From: Rhodococcus rhodochrous | GTDB taxonomy: Bacteria; Actinomycetota; Actinomycetes; Mycobacteriales; Mycobacteriaceae | Direction: 5' to 3' | Assembly (NCBI RefSeq): GCF_900187265.1 | Contig: NZ_LT906450.1 | Location: 2,905,444-2,969,443 of the forward strand | Length of the DNA stretch: 64,000 nucleotides | In this document: piece after piece, positions 24,714 to 34,510 of the stretch | Layout of the letters: every line of letters begins with the position of its first letter | Position numbering within the stretch: the first letter of the stretch is position 1 | Notes under the pieces: generated by a model | Databases searched by the model: none | Told to the model about the DNA's origin: nothing | The model's input: the letters and a program-made list of their open reading frames with translations, nothing else | Translations under genes and position numbers: made by a program

Positions 24714-25308
24714 ACGGCCGCAGATCCCAGGTCGACAACCGCACCTGCACCGCCAGACCCGCCTGCTGCACGTCGGCGAAGAACTCCTCGAACGGATACT
24801 CACGGCCCGCCCCGAAACCGATCACCACCCGGCCCTGCGACGCCAGATGCGCCGCGAAATTGCGCAGCACCGCCACCCGGGTCGACGGCGCCACGAAGGT
24901 CATCACATTCCCCGCGCACACGATCACATCGAAATCGGCGTCGACACCGCGGGCCGGCAGATCCAGCTCGGCCAGATCCCCCACCAGCCACCTCGGCCCC
25001 GGATGATCCTCCTCCGCCGCCGCGATCAGCACCGGATCGACATCCACCCCGACCACACTGTGCCCGGCCCGATGCAGATAACCGCCGAGCCGGCCCGGCC
25101 CGCACCCGGCGTCGAGGATCCGCGCCCCACGCGGCACCATCGCATCGATCAACCGGGCCTCCCCGACGGTGTCCTGCCCCCGGGCGACCATCGCACGGAA
25201 CCGTTCGACGTACCACGACGAATGCGCCGGATTCTCCGCCACGATCTCCTCCCACCGGCTCGGCACCCGCTCGCCGCCACCGTGTTCCGGACCCTCGCCG
25301 CCGCTCAT
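24667..25308 (-). CDS. Class I SAM-dependent methyltransferase
   Basis: A 213-residue enzyme. Motif I ILDAGCGPGRLGGYL binds S-adenosylmethionine, VVGVDVDP is the acidic strand 2, WLVGDLAELDL and FDVIVCAGNVMTFVAP follow, so the Rossmann-like fold is complete. The methyl acceptor is unknown. ATG 25308 has an AAGGAG ribosome binding site. It converges on and overlaps the DMT transporter gene. Confidence 0.85.
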   Translation of the reverse strand: MSGGEGPEHGGGERVPSRWEEIVAENPAHSSWYVERFRAMVARGQDTVGEARLIDAMVPRGARILDAGCGPGRLGGYLHRAGHSVVGVDVDPVLIAAAEEDHPGPRWLVGDLAELDLPARGVDADFDVIVCAGNVMTFVAPSTRVAVLRNFAAHLASQGRVVIGFGAGREYPFEEFFADVQQAGLAVQVRLSTWDLRPFSDDAEFLVAVLGRA

Positions 25309-25612
25309 CCACGCTCCTTCGTTCCACCGGGACACCTGCTCGATCCCCACCGTAGGCGCCGCGTCGTCACCGGCACCGCGACACACGGCAACCACCCTCA
25401 GTAGAATCGGTACCCGTCGAAACCACTTCCGGCAGGCGGACACCGTCCGCGACCGGACCCGACGAGAGGACACCGGTGCCCGCGGCACCCACAGCCACCC
25501 CACCGCCCGACACCTCCTCCCCCTGCACGGAGTGCGACTCCGGGCCGGAAGGATCCTCTATCGGGCCGGGTCACCACCCCGGCCTCCACCCCGCCCGGCA
25601 GGACCGCCCCTG
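25309..25612. other. Intergenic region between methyltransferase and CNNM genes
   Basis: About 300 bases between divergent starts. It holds a small hairpin (GCGGAC/GTCCGC at 25436-25450) and a repeated CGGGCCGG word, but no gene and no riboswitch consensus that could be recognised, including the Mg2+ M-box. It should contain both promoters; the plus-strand gene may have a long leader. Confidence 0.4.
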
Positions 25613-27037
25613 ATGTCCGTCCTGCTCGATATCGTCGCCCTCCTCGGCTTCGTGGCGCTCACCGCAGGCACCGCCCTGTTCGTCGCCGCCGAGTTCTCCC
25701 TGACCGCCCTCGAACGCAGCGCCGTCGACGCGCACGCCCACGACGGCGACCGTCGCGCCCGGCAGGTCCAGCACGCACACCGCACCCTGTCGTTCCAGCT
25801 GTCCGGCGCCCAGCTCGGCATCACCATCACCACACTGATCACCGGCTATCTCGCCGAACCGATCCTCGCGCAGTTCTTCACCCCGCTGTTCGACGCGATC
25901 GGATTGAGCACCTCCGTCGCCTCGACCACCTCGCTGGTCCTCGCGCTGCTCATCGCCACGTCCTTCTCCATGGTCTTCGGCGAACTGGTCCCCAAGAACA
26001 TCGCCATCGCCCGGCCCATGGGCACCGCCCGCGCCACCGCCGGTCTCCAACTGGCCTTCTCCCTGCTGTTCCGCTGGGCGATCCTCGGACTCAACGGCGC
26101 CGCCAATCACATCGTGCGGCGCTTCGGCATCGAACCGGCCGAGGAACTGCGCTCGGCGCGCTCCCCGCAGGAACTCGGTTCGCTGGTGCGCGCCTCGGCC
26201 CGCAGCGGCACCCTCGACGAGCACACCGCCCGCCTCGTCTACCGCTCCCTGCAGTTCGGGGACCGCACCGCCGAGGACCTCATGACCCCGCGCAGCACCG
26301 TCGAGAGCCTCGACCGCAACGCCACCGTCCTCGACCTCATCGAACTGTCCGCCCGCACCGGCTACTCCCGCTTCCCGATCGTCGACGGCGACCTCGACGC
26401 CCCGCTCGGCGTCGTGCACGTCAAGCACGCGTTCACCGTGCCCGGCCCGGCGCGCGGCACCACCGCCGTCGGCGCCCTCGCCCGCCGCGTACCCACCGTG
26501 CCGTCCAGCCTCGACGGCGACACCGTCATGGAACGGGTGCGTTCGGACGGCATGCAGGTCGCGCTCGTCGTCGACGAATACGGCGGCACCGCCGGACTGA
26601 TCACCATGGAGGACCTCGTCGAGGAGATCGTCGGCGACGTCCGCGACGAACACGACGAGACCGAACTCGACGCCCACCGCGAAGGAGAGGGCTGGTCGTG
26701 CACGGGTCTGCTGCGCACCGACGAGCTCGCCCAGCTCACCGGCTACCGCGCCCCCGACGGCGACTACGAGACCCTCGCCGGGCTGATCCTCACCGAACTC
26801 GGCCGCATCCCCGAGGTCGACGACGAGATCCAGCTGCCGCTGCGCCGCGGCGAACGCGACCTCACCTGGTACGCGCGCATCCTCGAGATGGACGGGCACC
26901 GCATCGACCGGGTGCTGCTCGTACCCGGCGCCGCCCCCGACCCCGAGAACCCCGACGGCGACGGCAGGGACGACAGTCACGGCATGGACGACAGTGACGA
27001 CACCGCGGCCACCGACGAGGGTGGTGAGCAGCGATGA
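25613..27037 (+). CDS. CNNM/CorC-like hemolysin-family membrane protein (first of two)
   Basis: A 474-residue protein with an N-terminal CNNM (DUF21) domain of about four helices (AEFSLTALERSAV; SGAQLGITITTLITGYLAEP; VFGELVPKNIAIARP), then a CBS pair (about 200-330, with LMTPRSTVESLDRNAT and MQVALVVDEYGGTAGLITMEDL), and a C-terminal CorC/HlyC domain. Such proteins are linked to Mg2+/Co2+ efflux. A Ser/Asp-rich tail ends in the stop that overlaps the start of a paralogue (ATGA). ATG 25613 has no strong ribosome binding site nearby. Confidence 0.9.
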   Translation: MSVLLDIVALLGFVALTAGTALFVAAEFSLTALERSAVDAHAHDGDRRARQVQHAHRTLSFQLSGAQLGITITTLITGYLAEPILAQFFTPLFDAIGLSTSVASTTSLVLALLIATSFSMVFGELVPKNIAIARPMGTARATAGLQLAFSLLFRWAILGLNGAANHIVRRFGIEPAEELRSARSPQELGSLVRASARSGTLDEHTARLVYRSLQFGDRTAEDLMTPRSTVESLDRNATVLDLIELSARTGYSRFPIVDGDLDAPLGVVHVKHAFTVPGPARGTTAVGALARRVPTVPSSLDGDTVMERVRSDGMQVALVVDEYGGTAGLITMEDLVEEIVGDVRDEHDETELDAHREGEGWSCTGLLRTDELAQLTGYRAPDGDYETLAGLILTELGRIPEVDDEIQLPLRRGERDLTWYARILEMDGHRIDRVLLVPGAAPDPENPDGDGRDDSHGMDDSDDTAATDEGGEQR

Positions 27038-28152
27038 GCGACTGGTTCGGGATCGTCCTCGCCGTGCTGCTGCTCGCCGGCAACGCCTTCTTCGTCGGCG
27101 CCGAGTTCTCCCTCATCACCGTCCGCCGCGACCGGCTCGAGACGCTGCTCGCCCAGGGCAAGACCCGCGCCCGCACCGTCATCCACGCCGGCGAACACCT
27201 CTCGCTCATGCTCGCCGGCTCCCAGCTCGGCATCACGATCTGCTCGATCCTGCTCGGCCGCGTCGCCGAACCGGCCATCGCACACCTGATCGAGGTGCCG
27301 TTGCACGCGGCCCGGGTGCCCGACGCGTTGCTGCACCCCATCGCGTTCACCATCGGCCTGACCATCGTGGTGGTGCTGCACATCCTGCTCGGCGAGATGG
27401 TGCCGAAGAACATCGCCATCGCCGGCCCGGAACGCGCCGCGATGCTGCTCGTGCCGATCCACCTGTGGTTCATGCGACCCGCCCGGCCGGTCATCGCCTT
27501 CTACAACCTGTGTGCCAACGCCACCCTCCGCGCGGCGCACATCGACCCGAAGGACGAACTCGACACCTCCGTCTCCGCTGTGGAGCTGACCGAGATGATC
27601 GGCGAATCCCGCTCCGAAGGACTGCTCGACGAGGAGGAGCACAAGCGCCTCACCCGCGCCCTGGCCACCGGCAACCGCACCGTCGCCGACGTGATGATCC
27701 CGCTCGCTCGGGTGCGCACCGTCCCGCACACCGATGCGGGCCCGACGCTCGGCGACGTCGAGCACGCGGTCACCACCACCGGTTTCTCCCGGTATCCCAC
27801 CCGTCGACCCGACGGCACGATCACCGGCTACATCCACATCAAGGACGTGCTCGACCTCGTGCGGGAGCAGTCCACCGGTCCCGAGACCCTCATCCCCGCC
27901 GCGGCGATCCGGGCGCTGCCGACCATCGGGATCGCCGACGGTCTCGACGAGGCGCTGGCCGCGCTGCGCCGCAGCAACGCGCATCTGGCCGGAGTGATCG
28001 ACACCACCGGAACACTGCGGGGAATCGTCGCGCTCGAGGACCTCGTGGAAGAGTTCGTCGGGACGGTCCGCGACGCCACCCACCGGGTCGCGGATCCGCT
28101 GGGCAACCGCCCCCGCACGACCGCACCCCGATCGACCGAACGAGAACCATGA
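27034..28152 (+). CDS. CNNM-CBS hemolysin-family membrane protein (second of two)
   Basis: A 372-residue paralogue of the preceding protein. CNNM motifs GAEFSLITVRRDRLE, GSQLGITICSILLGRVAEP and LLGEMVPKNIAIAGP are clear. A CBS pair follows (VMIPLARVRTVPH ... GVIDTTGTLRGIVALEDLVEEFVG), but the C-terminal CorC/HlyC domain of the first protein is missing. The two probably form a heteromer, as adjacent pairs of this kind are common in Mycobacteriales; that is inference. Both ends overlap neighbours by ATGA. Confidence 0.9.
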   Translation: MSDWFGIVLAVLLLAGNAFFVGAEFSLITVRRDRLETLLAQGKTRARTVIHAGEHLSLMLAGSQLGITICSILLGRVAEPAIAHLIEVPLHAARVPDALLHPIAFTIGLTIVVVLHILLGEMVPKNIAIAGPERAAMLLVPIHLWFMRPARPVIAFYNLCANATLRAAHIDPKDELDTSVSAVELTEMIGESRSEGLLDEEEHKRLTRALATGNRTVADVMIPLARVRTVPHTDAGPTLGDVEHAVTTTGFSRYPTRRPDGTITGYIHIKDVLDLVREQSTGPETLIPAAAIRALPTIGIADGLDEALAALRRSNAHLAGVIDTTGTLRGIVALEDLVEEFVGTVRDATHRVADPLGNRPRTTAPRSTEREP

Positions 28153-29087
28153 CCCGCTCCCCGTCCGTGACCGACCGCGCGGTGGTCCTCCCCGAGACCG
28201 AGTGGACCGCGCGGCGCGACGCGCACCACGCCGTCGTGGACGAGCTGCTCGCCGGGCATCTCGAGCGACGCGCCGCCGGCCGCGCCCATCCGGTGCACGA
28301 CTTCCTGTTCACCTACTACAGCCTGCGGCCGAGTCAGCTGCGGCGCTGGCATCCCGGCTACGGCACCGTGCTGCTCGGCGCGGCCGCGGCACGTGACTAC
28401 CGCGACCATCCCGGCTACGAGCGGGTCACCGTCGACGGGCAGCCGGGGATGCGGGTGGCCCGGGAGGTGCTCGACCGGCGCGCCGACACCGTCGACTTCG
28501 TGGCCGGGCTGCTCACCGCGACCGCCTCCCGGCCGCCGCAGCTCGGCTGCTTCGGGTTGCACGAGTGGGCGATGGTGTACCGGGCGGGAGCCGGCGGGGT
28601 GCGGCATTCGTCGGTGCCGTTGCGGCTCGGTCACGCCGGGACCGACGCGGTGGTGGAATCAATGCAGCTCCGATGCACCCATTATGATGCGTTCCGGTTC
28701 TTCACCCCCGACGCCGTTCCACGCAACGCCACCGAACTGACCCGCGACCAGCAGGTACACAGCGAGCAACCCGGCTGCCTGCACGCCGGCATGGATCTGT
28801 ACAAGTGGGCGTACAAGCTGCTGCCGTTGACCGATTCGGAGCTGACGGTGCGGTGCCTGCGACACGCGTCCGCAGCCCGTGAATTGGACATGCGGGCGAG
28901 CCCGTATGATCTCGAGGACTACGGCTACTCGCCCATCAGGATCGAGACTGCCGCCGGACGCGCACAGTACGTCCGCGAGCAGTCGGCGCTCACCCGTCGC
29001 GCCGCAGCTCTGAGAGAAGAGCTGGTGAATCGATGTACCGCCCTGCAGACGCACAGAACCACTGCGTCCGTTACTACTGGCGGGTAA
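28149..29087 (+). CDS. Conserved hypothetical protein coupled to the CNNM pair
   Basis: A 312-residue soluble protein. Features include HPVHDFLFTYYSLRPSQLRRWHPGYG near the N-terminus, GCFGLHEWAMVY in the middle, several conserved-looking His and Trp, and a C-terminal SPYDLEDYGYSPI. Similar actinobacterial proteins are, as I recall, labelled 3-methyladenine DNA glycosylase, but no glycosylase motif is visible and the label is not adopted. Its start overlaps the stop of the second CNNM gene, so it is translated with that pair. Confidence 0.6.
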   Translation: MTRSPSVTDRAVVLPETEWTARRDAHHAVVDELLAGHLERRAAGRAHPVHDFLFTYYSLRPSQLRRWHPGYGTVLLGAAAARDYRDHPGYERVTVDGQPGMRVAREVLDRRADTVDFVAGLLTATASRPPQLGCFGLHEWAMVYRAGAGGVRHSSVPLRLGHAGTDAVVESMQLRCTHYDAFRFFTPDAVPRNATELTRDQQVHSEQPGCLHAGMDLYKWAYKLLPLTDSELTVRCLRHASAARELDMRASPYDLEDYGYSPIRIETAAGRAQYVREQSALTRRAAALREELVNRCTALQTHRTTASVTTGG

Positions 29088-29103
29088 CATAATCGACGAT
29101 TCC

Positions 29104-29130
29104 GTGCGGCCGGGACGTTTCCGGCCGCAC
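29104..29130. repeat. Hairpin in the glcB leader region
   Basis: Perfect 10-base arms GTGCGGCCGG and CCGGCCGCAC enclose a 7-base loop, 17 bases after the previous gene and 23 bases before glcB. It may end the upstream operon or structure the glcB leader. Confidence 0.45.
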
Positions 29131-29153
29131 AGCAACCGGAAAGAGTGAGGGTG

Positions 29154-31337
29154 ATGACAGAACGCGTGCAGGTCGGCGGACTCCAGATCGCGCAGGTTCT
29201 CTACGACTTCGTCAACAACGAGGCCATCCCCGGCAGTGGGGTCGACGCGGATACCTTCTGGGCGGGTGCCGACAAGATCGTCCACGACCTCGCCCCCAAG
29301 AACCGGGCACTGCTCGCCAAGCGTGACGATCTCCAGGCCAAGATCGACGGCTGGCACCGCGACCGCGCCGGACAGCCCCACGACCCGGTCGCCTACAAGG
29401 CCTTCCTCGAAGAGATCGGCTACCTCGTCCCCGCCCCCGAACCGTTCACCATCGGCACCGAGAACGTCGACACCGAGATCGCCGAGACCGCCGGTCCGCA
29501 GCTCGTCGTGCCCGTCCTCAACGCCCGCTTCGCGCTCAACGCCTCCAACGCGCGCTGGGGATCGCTCTACGACGCGCTCTACGGCACCGACGTCATCCCC
29601 GAAGAGGGCGGCGCCGAGAAGGGCACCGGCTACAACAAGGTCCGCGGCGACAAGGTCATCGCCTGGGCCCGCGACTTCCTCGACAAGGCCGCACCCCTCG
29701 CGCAGGGCTCGCACGCCGACTCCACCGGCTACAGCATCGACGGCACCGAACTGAAGGTCACCCTCGAGGGCGGCACCGTCACCGGACTCGCCCAGCCCGA
29801 CAAGCTCGTCGGCTATCTCGGCGACAAGGCCACCCCCTCCTCGGTGCTGCTGCGCAACCACGGTCTGCACATCGAGATCCAGATCGACCCCGAGTCCCCC
29901 ATCGGCAGCACCGACGCCGCCGGCGTCAAGGACGTCGTCCTCGAATCCGCCGTCACCACCATCATGGACTTCGAGGACTCCGTCGCCGCCGTCGACGCCG
30001 ACGACAAGGTCGTCGGCTACCGCAACTGGCTCGGCCTCAACCGCGGCGACCTGTCCGAATCCTTCGACAAGGGCGGCAAGACCCTCACCCGCAAGCTGAA
30101 CCCGAACCGCGTCTACACCGCCCTCGACGGCAGCGACCTCGAACTGCACGGCCGCTCCCTGCTGTTCGTCCGCAACGTCGGGCACCTCATGACCAACCCC
30201 GCCATCCTCGACCGCGACGGCAACGAGGTCCCCGAAGGCATCCTCGACGCGCTCATCACCAGCCTGTGCGCCATCCACGGCCTGCACATCGACGAGGACC
30301 ACGGCCCGCTCGCCAACAGCCGCACCGGCTCGATCTACATCGTCAAGCCCAAGCAGCACGGCCCCGAGGAATCCGCCTTCACCACCGAACTGTTCGGCCG
30401 CGTCGAAGAGGTCCTCTCCCTGCCCACCAACACCCTCAAGGTCGGCATCATGGACGAGGAGCGACGCACCACCGTCAACCTCGCCGCCTGCATCCAGGCC
30501 GCCTCCGACCGCGTGGTGTTCATCAATACCGGCTTCCTCGACCGCACCGGCGACGAGATCCACACCTCCATGGAGGCCGGACCCGTCGTCCGCAAGGCCG
30601 CCATGAAGCAGCAGCGCTGGATCGCCGCCTACGAGGACTGGAACGTCGACACCGGCCTCGCCTGCGGCCTGCAGGGCAAGGCCCAGATCGGCAAGGGCAT
30701 GTGGGCCATGACCGACCTCATGCGCGACATGGTCGAGCAGAAGATCGGCCAGCCCAAGGCCGGCGCCAACACCGCCTGGGTGCCCTCACCCACCGGCGCC
30801 ACCCTGCACGCCACCCACTACCACGAGGTCGACGTCTTCGCGGTCCAGAACGAGCTCAAGGGCAAGAGCCGCGCCACCGTCGACGACATTCTCACCATCC
30901 CCCTCGCCGAGAACCCCAACTGGTCCGACGAGGAGAAGCGCGAGGAACTCGACAACAACTGCCAGTCCATCCTCGGCTACGTCGTGCGCTGGATCGACCA
31001 GGGCGTCGGTTGCTCCAAGGTCCCCGACATCCACGACGTCGCGCTCATGGAGGACCGCGCCACCCTGCGCATCTCCAGCCAGCTCCTCGCCAACTGGATC
31101 CGCCACGACGTCGTCACCGCCGACGACGTCGTCGCCTCCCTCGAGCGCATGGCCCCCGTCGTCGACCGGCAGAACGAAGGCGACCCCGGCTACCGGCCGC
31201 TCGCCCCGAACTTCGACGACAGCATCGCCTTCCAGGCCGCCAAGGAACTCATCCTCGAAGGCACCACGCAGCCCAGCGGCTACACCGAGCCGATCCTGCA
31301 CCGCCGTCGCCGCGAGTACAAGGCCAAGTACGCCTGA
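29154..31337 (+). CDS. glcB: Malate synthase G
   Basis: A 727-residue glyoxylate-cycle enzyme joining glyoxylate and acetyl-CoA to give malate. Family motifs are present: [53 protein letters not shown], and the catalytic-loop region [16 protein letters not shown]. Length fits the monomeric G isoform. ATG 29154 follows a purine-rich AGAGTGAGG site; a GTG at 29145 is possible. It lies near gcvP as in mycobacteria, consistent with linked glycine/glyoxylate use. A strong terminator follows at 31355-31387. Confidence 0.97.
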   Translation: MTERVQVGGLQIAQVLYDFVNNEAIPGSGVDADTFWAGADKIVHDLAPKNRALLAKRDDLQAKIDGWHRDRAGQPHDPVAYKAFLEEIGYLVPAPEPFTIGTENVDTEIAETAGPQLVVPVLNARFALNASNARWGSLYDALYGTDVIPEEGGAEKGTGYNKVRGDKVIAWARDFLDKAAPLAQGSHADSTGYSIDGTELKVTLEGGTVTGLAQPDKLVGYLGDKATPSSVLLRNHGLHIEIQIDPESPIGSTDAAGVKDVVLESAVTTIMDFEDSVAAVDADDKVVGYRNWLGLNRGDLSESFDKGGKTLTRKLNPNRVYTALDGSDLELHGRSLLFVRNVGHLMTNPAILDRDGNEVPEGILDALITSLCAIHGLHIDEDHGPLANSRTGSIYIVKPKQHGPEESAFTTELFGRVEEVLSLPTNTLKVGIMDEERRTTVNLAACIQAASDRVVFINTGFLDRTGDEIHTSMEAGPVVRKAAMKQQRWIAAYEDWNVDTGLACGLQGKAQIGKGMWAMTDLMRDMVEQKIGQPKAGANTAWVPSPTGATLHATHYHEVDVFAVQNELKGKSRATVDDILTIPLAENPNWSDEEKREELDNNCQSILGYVVRWIDQGVGCSKVPDIHDVALMEDRATLRISSQLLANWIRHDVVTADDVVASLERMAPVVDRQNEGDPGYRPLAPNFDDSIAFQAAKELILEGTTQPSGYTEPILHRRRREYKAKYA

Positions 31338-31354
31338 CCCGCACACCGACACCA

Positions 31355-31387
31355 CAGGGCCCCGATCCACACCGGATCGGGGCCCTG
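31355..31387. terminator. Terminator after glcB
   Basis: Perfect 14-base GC arms at 31355-31368 and 31374-31387 with a 5-base ACACC loop, 18 bases after the glcB stop. There is no T-run. Confidence 0.7.
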
Positions 31388-31480
31388 CCCGTCCCCGCAC
31401 CGCGCGGCGGAGCCGGATCACATCCGGCCCCTCACTAGACTCGACCATCGGATCGACGAACGAAACGAGGCGGACACGAC

Positions 31481-33214
31481 GTGAGCGGGCGACATCGCGG
31501 CAGCGGACGACGAGGAATCAGCACCAGCGTCATCGTGGTCGCCGTAGGCGTAGTACTCGCCCTGCTCGCCGTCCTCGGCTGGTTCCGCCTCCGCGACAAC
31601 ATCGACAACCAGGCCACCGCCGCCGCCGAAACCTGCGTCGAAGGCGACACCGTCCTGCACATCGCCGCCGACCCCCTCATCACCCCCGCCCTCACCGAAC
31701 TCGCCGAACAATGGACCGACGGCGGCGTCCGCGTCATCCGCGACCACTGCGTCACGGCCGAGATCACCGCCGTCGACAGCCTCGCCGCCGCCGACACCCT
31801 CGGCACCGACACCTGGGACCCGGCGCTCGGCCCCGAACCCGCCCTGTGGGTACCCCTCGACACCCGCATGAGCGCCCGCGCCGCCGACGCCATCGACGGC
31901 ACCCCCCGATCCCTCGCCACCTCCCCGGTCGTGCTCGCCGTCCCCACCGACCTCGGCCGCGCCCTCACCACCGCCACCGTCCGCTGGCAGGACCTGCCCC
32001 GACTCCAGAACGACCCCGCCGCCATGCGCGAGAGCGGACTCGACATCTGGGGCACCCTCGGCCTCGCCCTGCCCACCGGCACCGAGACCCACGCCACCAC
32101 CCTCGCCCTCGAAGCCGTCACCGCCGCCACCACCGGCATCGGCGCCGGACCGGTCACCCTCGAACAGGCCGCCACCCCCGCCGCCATCACCGCCGTGAGC
32201 ACCCTCGCCCTCGGCGCCGACACCCTCGGCGCGGTCGGTACCACCGCCGACACCCTCGCGGCGCTCGGCGCCCACCCCGACACCGCGGCCCCGATCCACG
32301 CCGTGCCGGTCATCGAACAGCAACTGCACCGCGCCCTCACAGACGGGCAGGTCCGCGGCCTCACCGGCCACCTGCCGATCGGCGTCGCGCCCGTCGTCGA
32401 CTTCCCCACGGCCGTCGTCGACGCCCCCTGGGTCGACGAGACGCTCGCCCGCGCCGCCGCGGAGTTCACCGACTACGCGCGGCGCCCCGAGCAGGCCGGC
32501 ATCCTCACCGCCCACGGTTTCCGCACCGCCGACGCCGTCCCCGAACCCGCCGGGGAACTTCCGCTGCCCCGCGTCGACACCGTCCTCGCCCCCGCCGACC
32601 CCACCGTCGACGACGTCCTCGTCGCACTGCGTCTCGCCCCGGTGTCCCCGCGCAAGGTCACGATGGTCGTCGACACCTCCACCTCCATGGGCACCTCCGC
32701 CGGCGACGGCACCCGCCTCACCGCGACCGCAGGCGCCCTGCGCGAGGCCATGCGTCGCGCCTCCATCAACTCGGTGATGGGCATGTACGTCTTCGCCGAC
32801 ACTCCCGAGGGACACCGCGTCGCCGTCATCCGCGACGGGCTCACCGCAGCCAAGCGCGCGGCGATGTCCTCGATCCTCGACGACATCGATCTCGTCGACC
32901 GCGAACCCGTCTATGCCACTCTCACCGCCGCCTACCGCGACGCCGTCGACAACTACGACCCGGGCCGACCGAACTCCGTACTCGTCGTCGTCGACAGCGA
33001 CGACCCCGACGAAGCAGCCGCCCGCGACCTGCGCGCCGCGATCGATGAACTCTCGTCCCCCGAGACCCCCGTGCGGATCGACGTCGTCGTCCTCGGCGAC
33101 CGCACCGACCCCGTCCTCGAGCAGGCCGCCGAAGCCACCGACGGCAGCCTCACCGTCGTCGACACCACCGACCCGGCCGATCTCACCGACCTCCTCCGAA
33201 AGCTGACGTCCTGA
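31481..33214 (+). CDS. Membrane-anchored VWA-domain protein with binding-protein-like region
   Basis: A 577-residue protein. One membrane segment (about 14-38) anchors a large extracytoplasmic part. Residues about 45-370 resemble a type 2 periplasmic binding-protein fold (AETCVEGDTVLHIAADPLITPAL; SPVVLAVPTDLGRAL). Residues about 390-577 form a von Willebrand A domain with the metal-site motif DTSTSMG and a late Asp strand VLVVVDSDD. Actinobacterial relatives of this layout are uncharacterised. It probably binds a wall or surface ligand. GTG 31481 lies in a purine-rich context. The next gene starts 1 base after its stop. Confidence 0.8.
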   Translation: MSGRHRGSGRRGISTSVIVVAVGVVLALLAVLGWFRLRDNIDNQATAAAETCVEGDTVLHIAADPLITPALTELAEQWTDGGVRVIRDHCVTAEITAVDSLAAADTLGTDTWDPALGPEPALWVPLDTRMSARAADAIDGTPRSLATSPVVLAVPTDLGRALTTATVRWQDLPRLQNDPAAMRESGLDIWGTLGLALPTGTETHATTLALEAVTAATTGIGAGPVTLEQAATPAAITAVSTLALGADTLGAVGTTADTLAALGAHPDTAAPIHAVPVIEQQLHRALTDGQVRGLTGHLPIGVAPVVDFPTAVVDAPWVDETLARAAAEFTDYARRPEQAGILTAHGFRTADAVPEPAGELPLPRVDTVLAPADPTVDDVLVALRLAPVSPRKVTMVVDTSTSMGTSAGDGTRLTATAGALREAMRRASINSVMGMYVFADTPEGHRVAVIRDGLTAAKRAAMSSILDDIDLVDREPVYATLTAAYRDAVDNYDPGRPNSVLVVVDSDDPDEAAARDLRAAIDELSSPETPVRIDVVVLGDRTDPVLEQAAEATDGSLTVVDTTDPADLTDLLRKLTS

Positions 33215-33215
33215 C

Positions 33216-34373
33216 GTGCTCCGACTTCTCGTCGTGGGGGTCTTCCTTGCCCTCCTCACCTATCTGCTGCATCGACGACTCGTCCGGGCACCCGGCCTGC
33301 CGCGACCGGCCGCACTCGCCGCCGACCTCGTCCTCGTCGTCCTGTTCGTGCTCACGCTCGGCGCCTCCGGGGTGGGCACGGTGCTCGATCCTGCCTGGGC
33401 CCGCCCCATCGGGTTCCTCGGCTGGAGTTGGTTGGCGGTGGTGCTGTACCTGATGCTCGGGCTCCTGCTCATCGGAGTCGGGTTGCTCGTCGCCCGCCTC
33501 ACCCGACGCGGGCAACCCCGGCCGACCACCGACGACGGCACCGTCGAGACCCCGCGACAGAGGCTGCGTATCGCGACCGCCGTGCTCGTCGTGGCCGCGG
33601 TCGCCGCCGTCGGATACGGCACGATCGAGGCCGACCGGCCGCGGATCGTCACTGTGCCCGTCGCCCTGCAGGACCTGCCCGCCGGCTTCGACGGCACCCG
33701 CATCGCGCTCGTCACCGACCTGCACGTCGGACCCGCCCGCGGAGCCGACTTCGTGCAACGTGTCGTCGACCTCGTCGCCGAGGAGCAACCCGACCTGATC
33801 GTGCTCGGCGGCGACCTCGCCGACGGCACCGTCGAACTCGTCGGCTCCGATCTCGAACCGCTCCGGCAGCTGCAGGCCCCGCTCGGGGTGTACGGCGTCA
33901 GCGGCAACCACGAGTACTACTCCGACGACGCCGAATCGTGGCTGAACCACTGGGAGACGCTCGGTGTACGCACCCTGCGCAACGAACATGTCGTCCTCGA
34001 GCGCGACGGCGACGTCGTCGCGCTCGCCGGCGTCCACGACTACACCGCCACCGAACCCCACCACCCCGACATGCCCGCCGCCCTCGACGGTATCGCGGAC
34101 GGTACCCCGGTGATCCTCGCCGCCCACCAGCCGCGGCACATCGACGAGGCCCGCGAGCTCGGAGTCGACCTGCAACTCTCCGGGCACACCCACGGCGGAC
34201 AGATGTGGCCGCTGCGACCGTTCGTCTCCCTCGCCAACCCCACTGTCACCGGACTGGACCGCTTCGGCGACACGCAGATCTACACGTCCCAGGGCACCGG
34301 CGCGTGGGGACCGCCCGTGCGGGTGGGCACCCCACCGGAGGTCTCCATCCTCGAGCTGACCGCCGCGAACTGA
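33216..34373 (+). CDS. Membrane-associated metallophosphoesterase
   Basis: A 385-residue protein with four N-terminal membrane segments (to about 140) and a C-terminal calcineurin-like phosphoesterase domain. All metal motifs are visible: TDLHVGP, GGDLADG, SGNHEYY, AHQPRH and SGHTHGGQ. It resembles YkuE/YaeI-type enzymes that act on lipid or nucleotide phosphates at the membrane. The GTG start at 33216 comes 1 base after the stop of the VWA gene, so the two are coupled. The substrate is unknown. Confidence 0.9.
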   Translation: MLRLLVVGVFLALLTYLLHRRLVRAPGLPRPAALAADLVLVVLFVLTLGASGVGTVLDPAWARPIGFLGWSWLAVVLYLMLGLLLIGVGLLVARLTRRGQPRPTTDDGTVETPRQRLRIATAVLVVAAVAAVGYGTIEADRPRIVTVPVALQDLPAGFDGTRIALVTDLHVGPARGADFVQRVVDLVAEEQPDLIVLGGDLADGTVELVGSDLEPLRQLQAPLGVYGVSGNHEYYSDDAESWLNHWETLGVRTLRNEHVVLERDGDVVALAGVHDYTATEPHHPDMPAALDGIADGTPVILAAHQPRHIDEARELGVDLQLSGHTHGGQMWPLRPFVSLANPTVTGLDRFGDTQIYTSQGTGAWGPPVRVGTPPEVSILELTAAN

Positions 34374-34422
34374 CGTCCCGTTCTCCTGGGCTTAGTGAGA
34401 TTGGTGCTGAAGCGGGGGGGTA

Positions 34423-34460
34423 ATTCGGTATTTCTATGGTTTCCGTCTGGTCCGGAGTTA
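34423..34460. repeat. Dispersed intergenic repeat, copy A
   Basis: A 38-base AT-richer segment with the core GTTTCCGT ... GTCCGGA . TTA. It aligns over its full length with 44425-44461 (about three quarters identical). It lies between the convergent metallophosphoesterase and gcvP genes. Confidence 0.5.
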
Positions 34461-34473
34461 TGCCACTGATGAA

Positions 34474-34503
34474 GATGGCCGACGGACCCGTCCGTCGGCC
34501 ATC
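34474..34503. terminator. Terminator of gcvP (bidirectional)
   Basis: Perfect 14-base arms at 34474-34487 and 34490-34503 separated by 2 bases (effective loop about 4-6), 7 bases beyond the gcvP stop. Confidence 0.7.
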
Positions 34504-34510
34504 CCCGGCA

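Noticed and set aside
25309-25612. Possible Mg2+-sensing M-box riboswitch ahead of the CNNM genes
   Set aside because: None of the conserved M-box words could be found; only a small hairpin is present.
28149-29087. 3-methyladenine DNA glycosylase
   Set aside because: This label is remembered for similar proteins, but no helix-hairpin-helix or catalytic Asp pattern is visible, so it was left as unknown.
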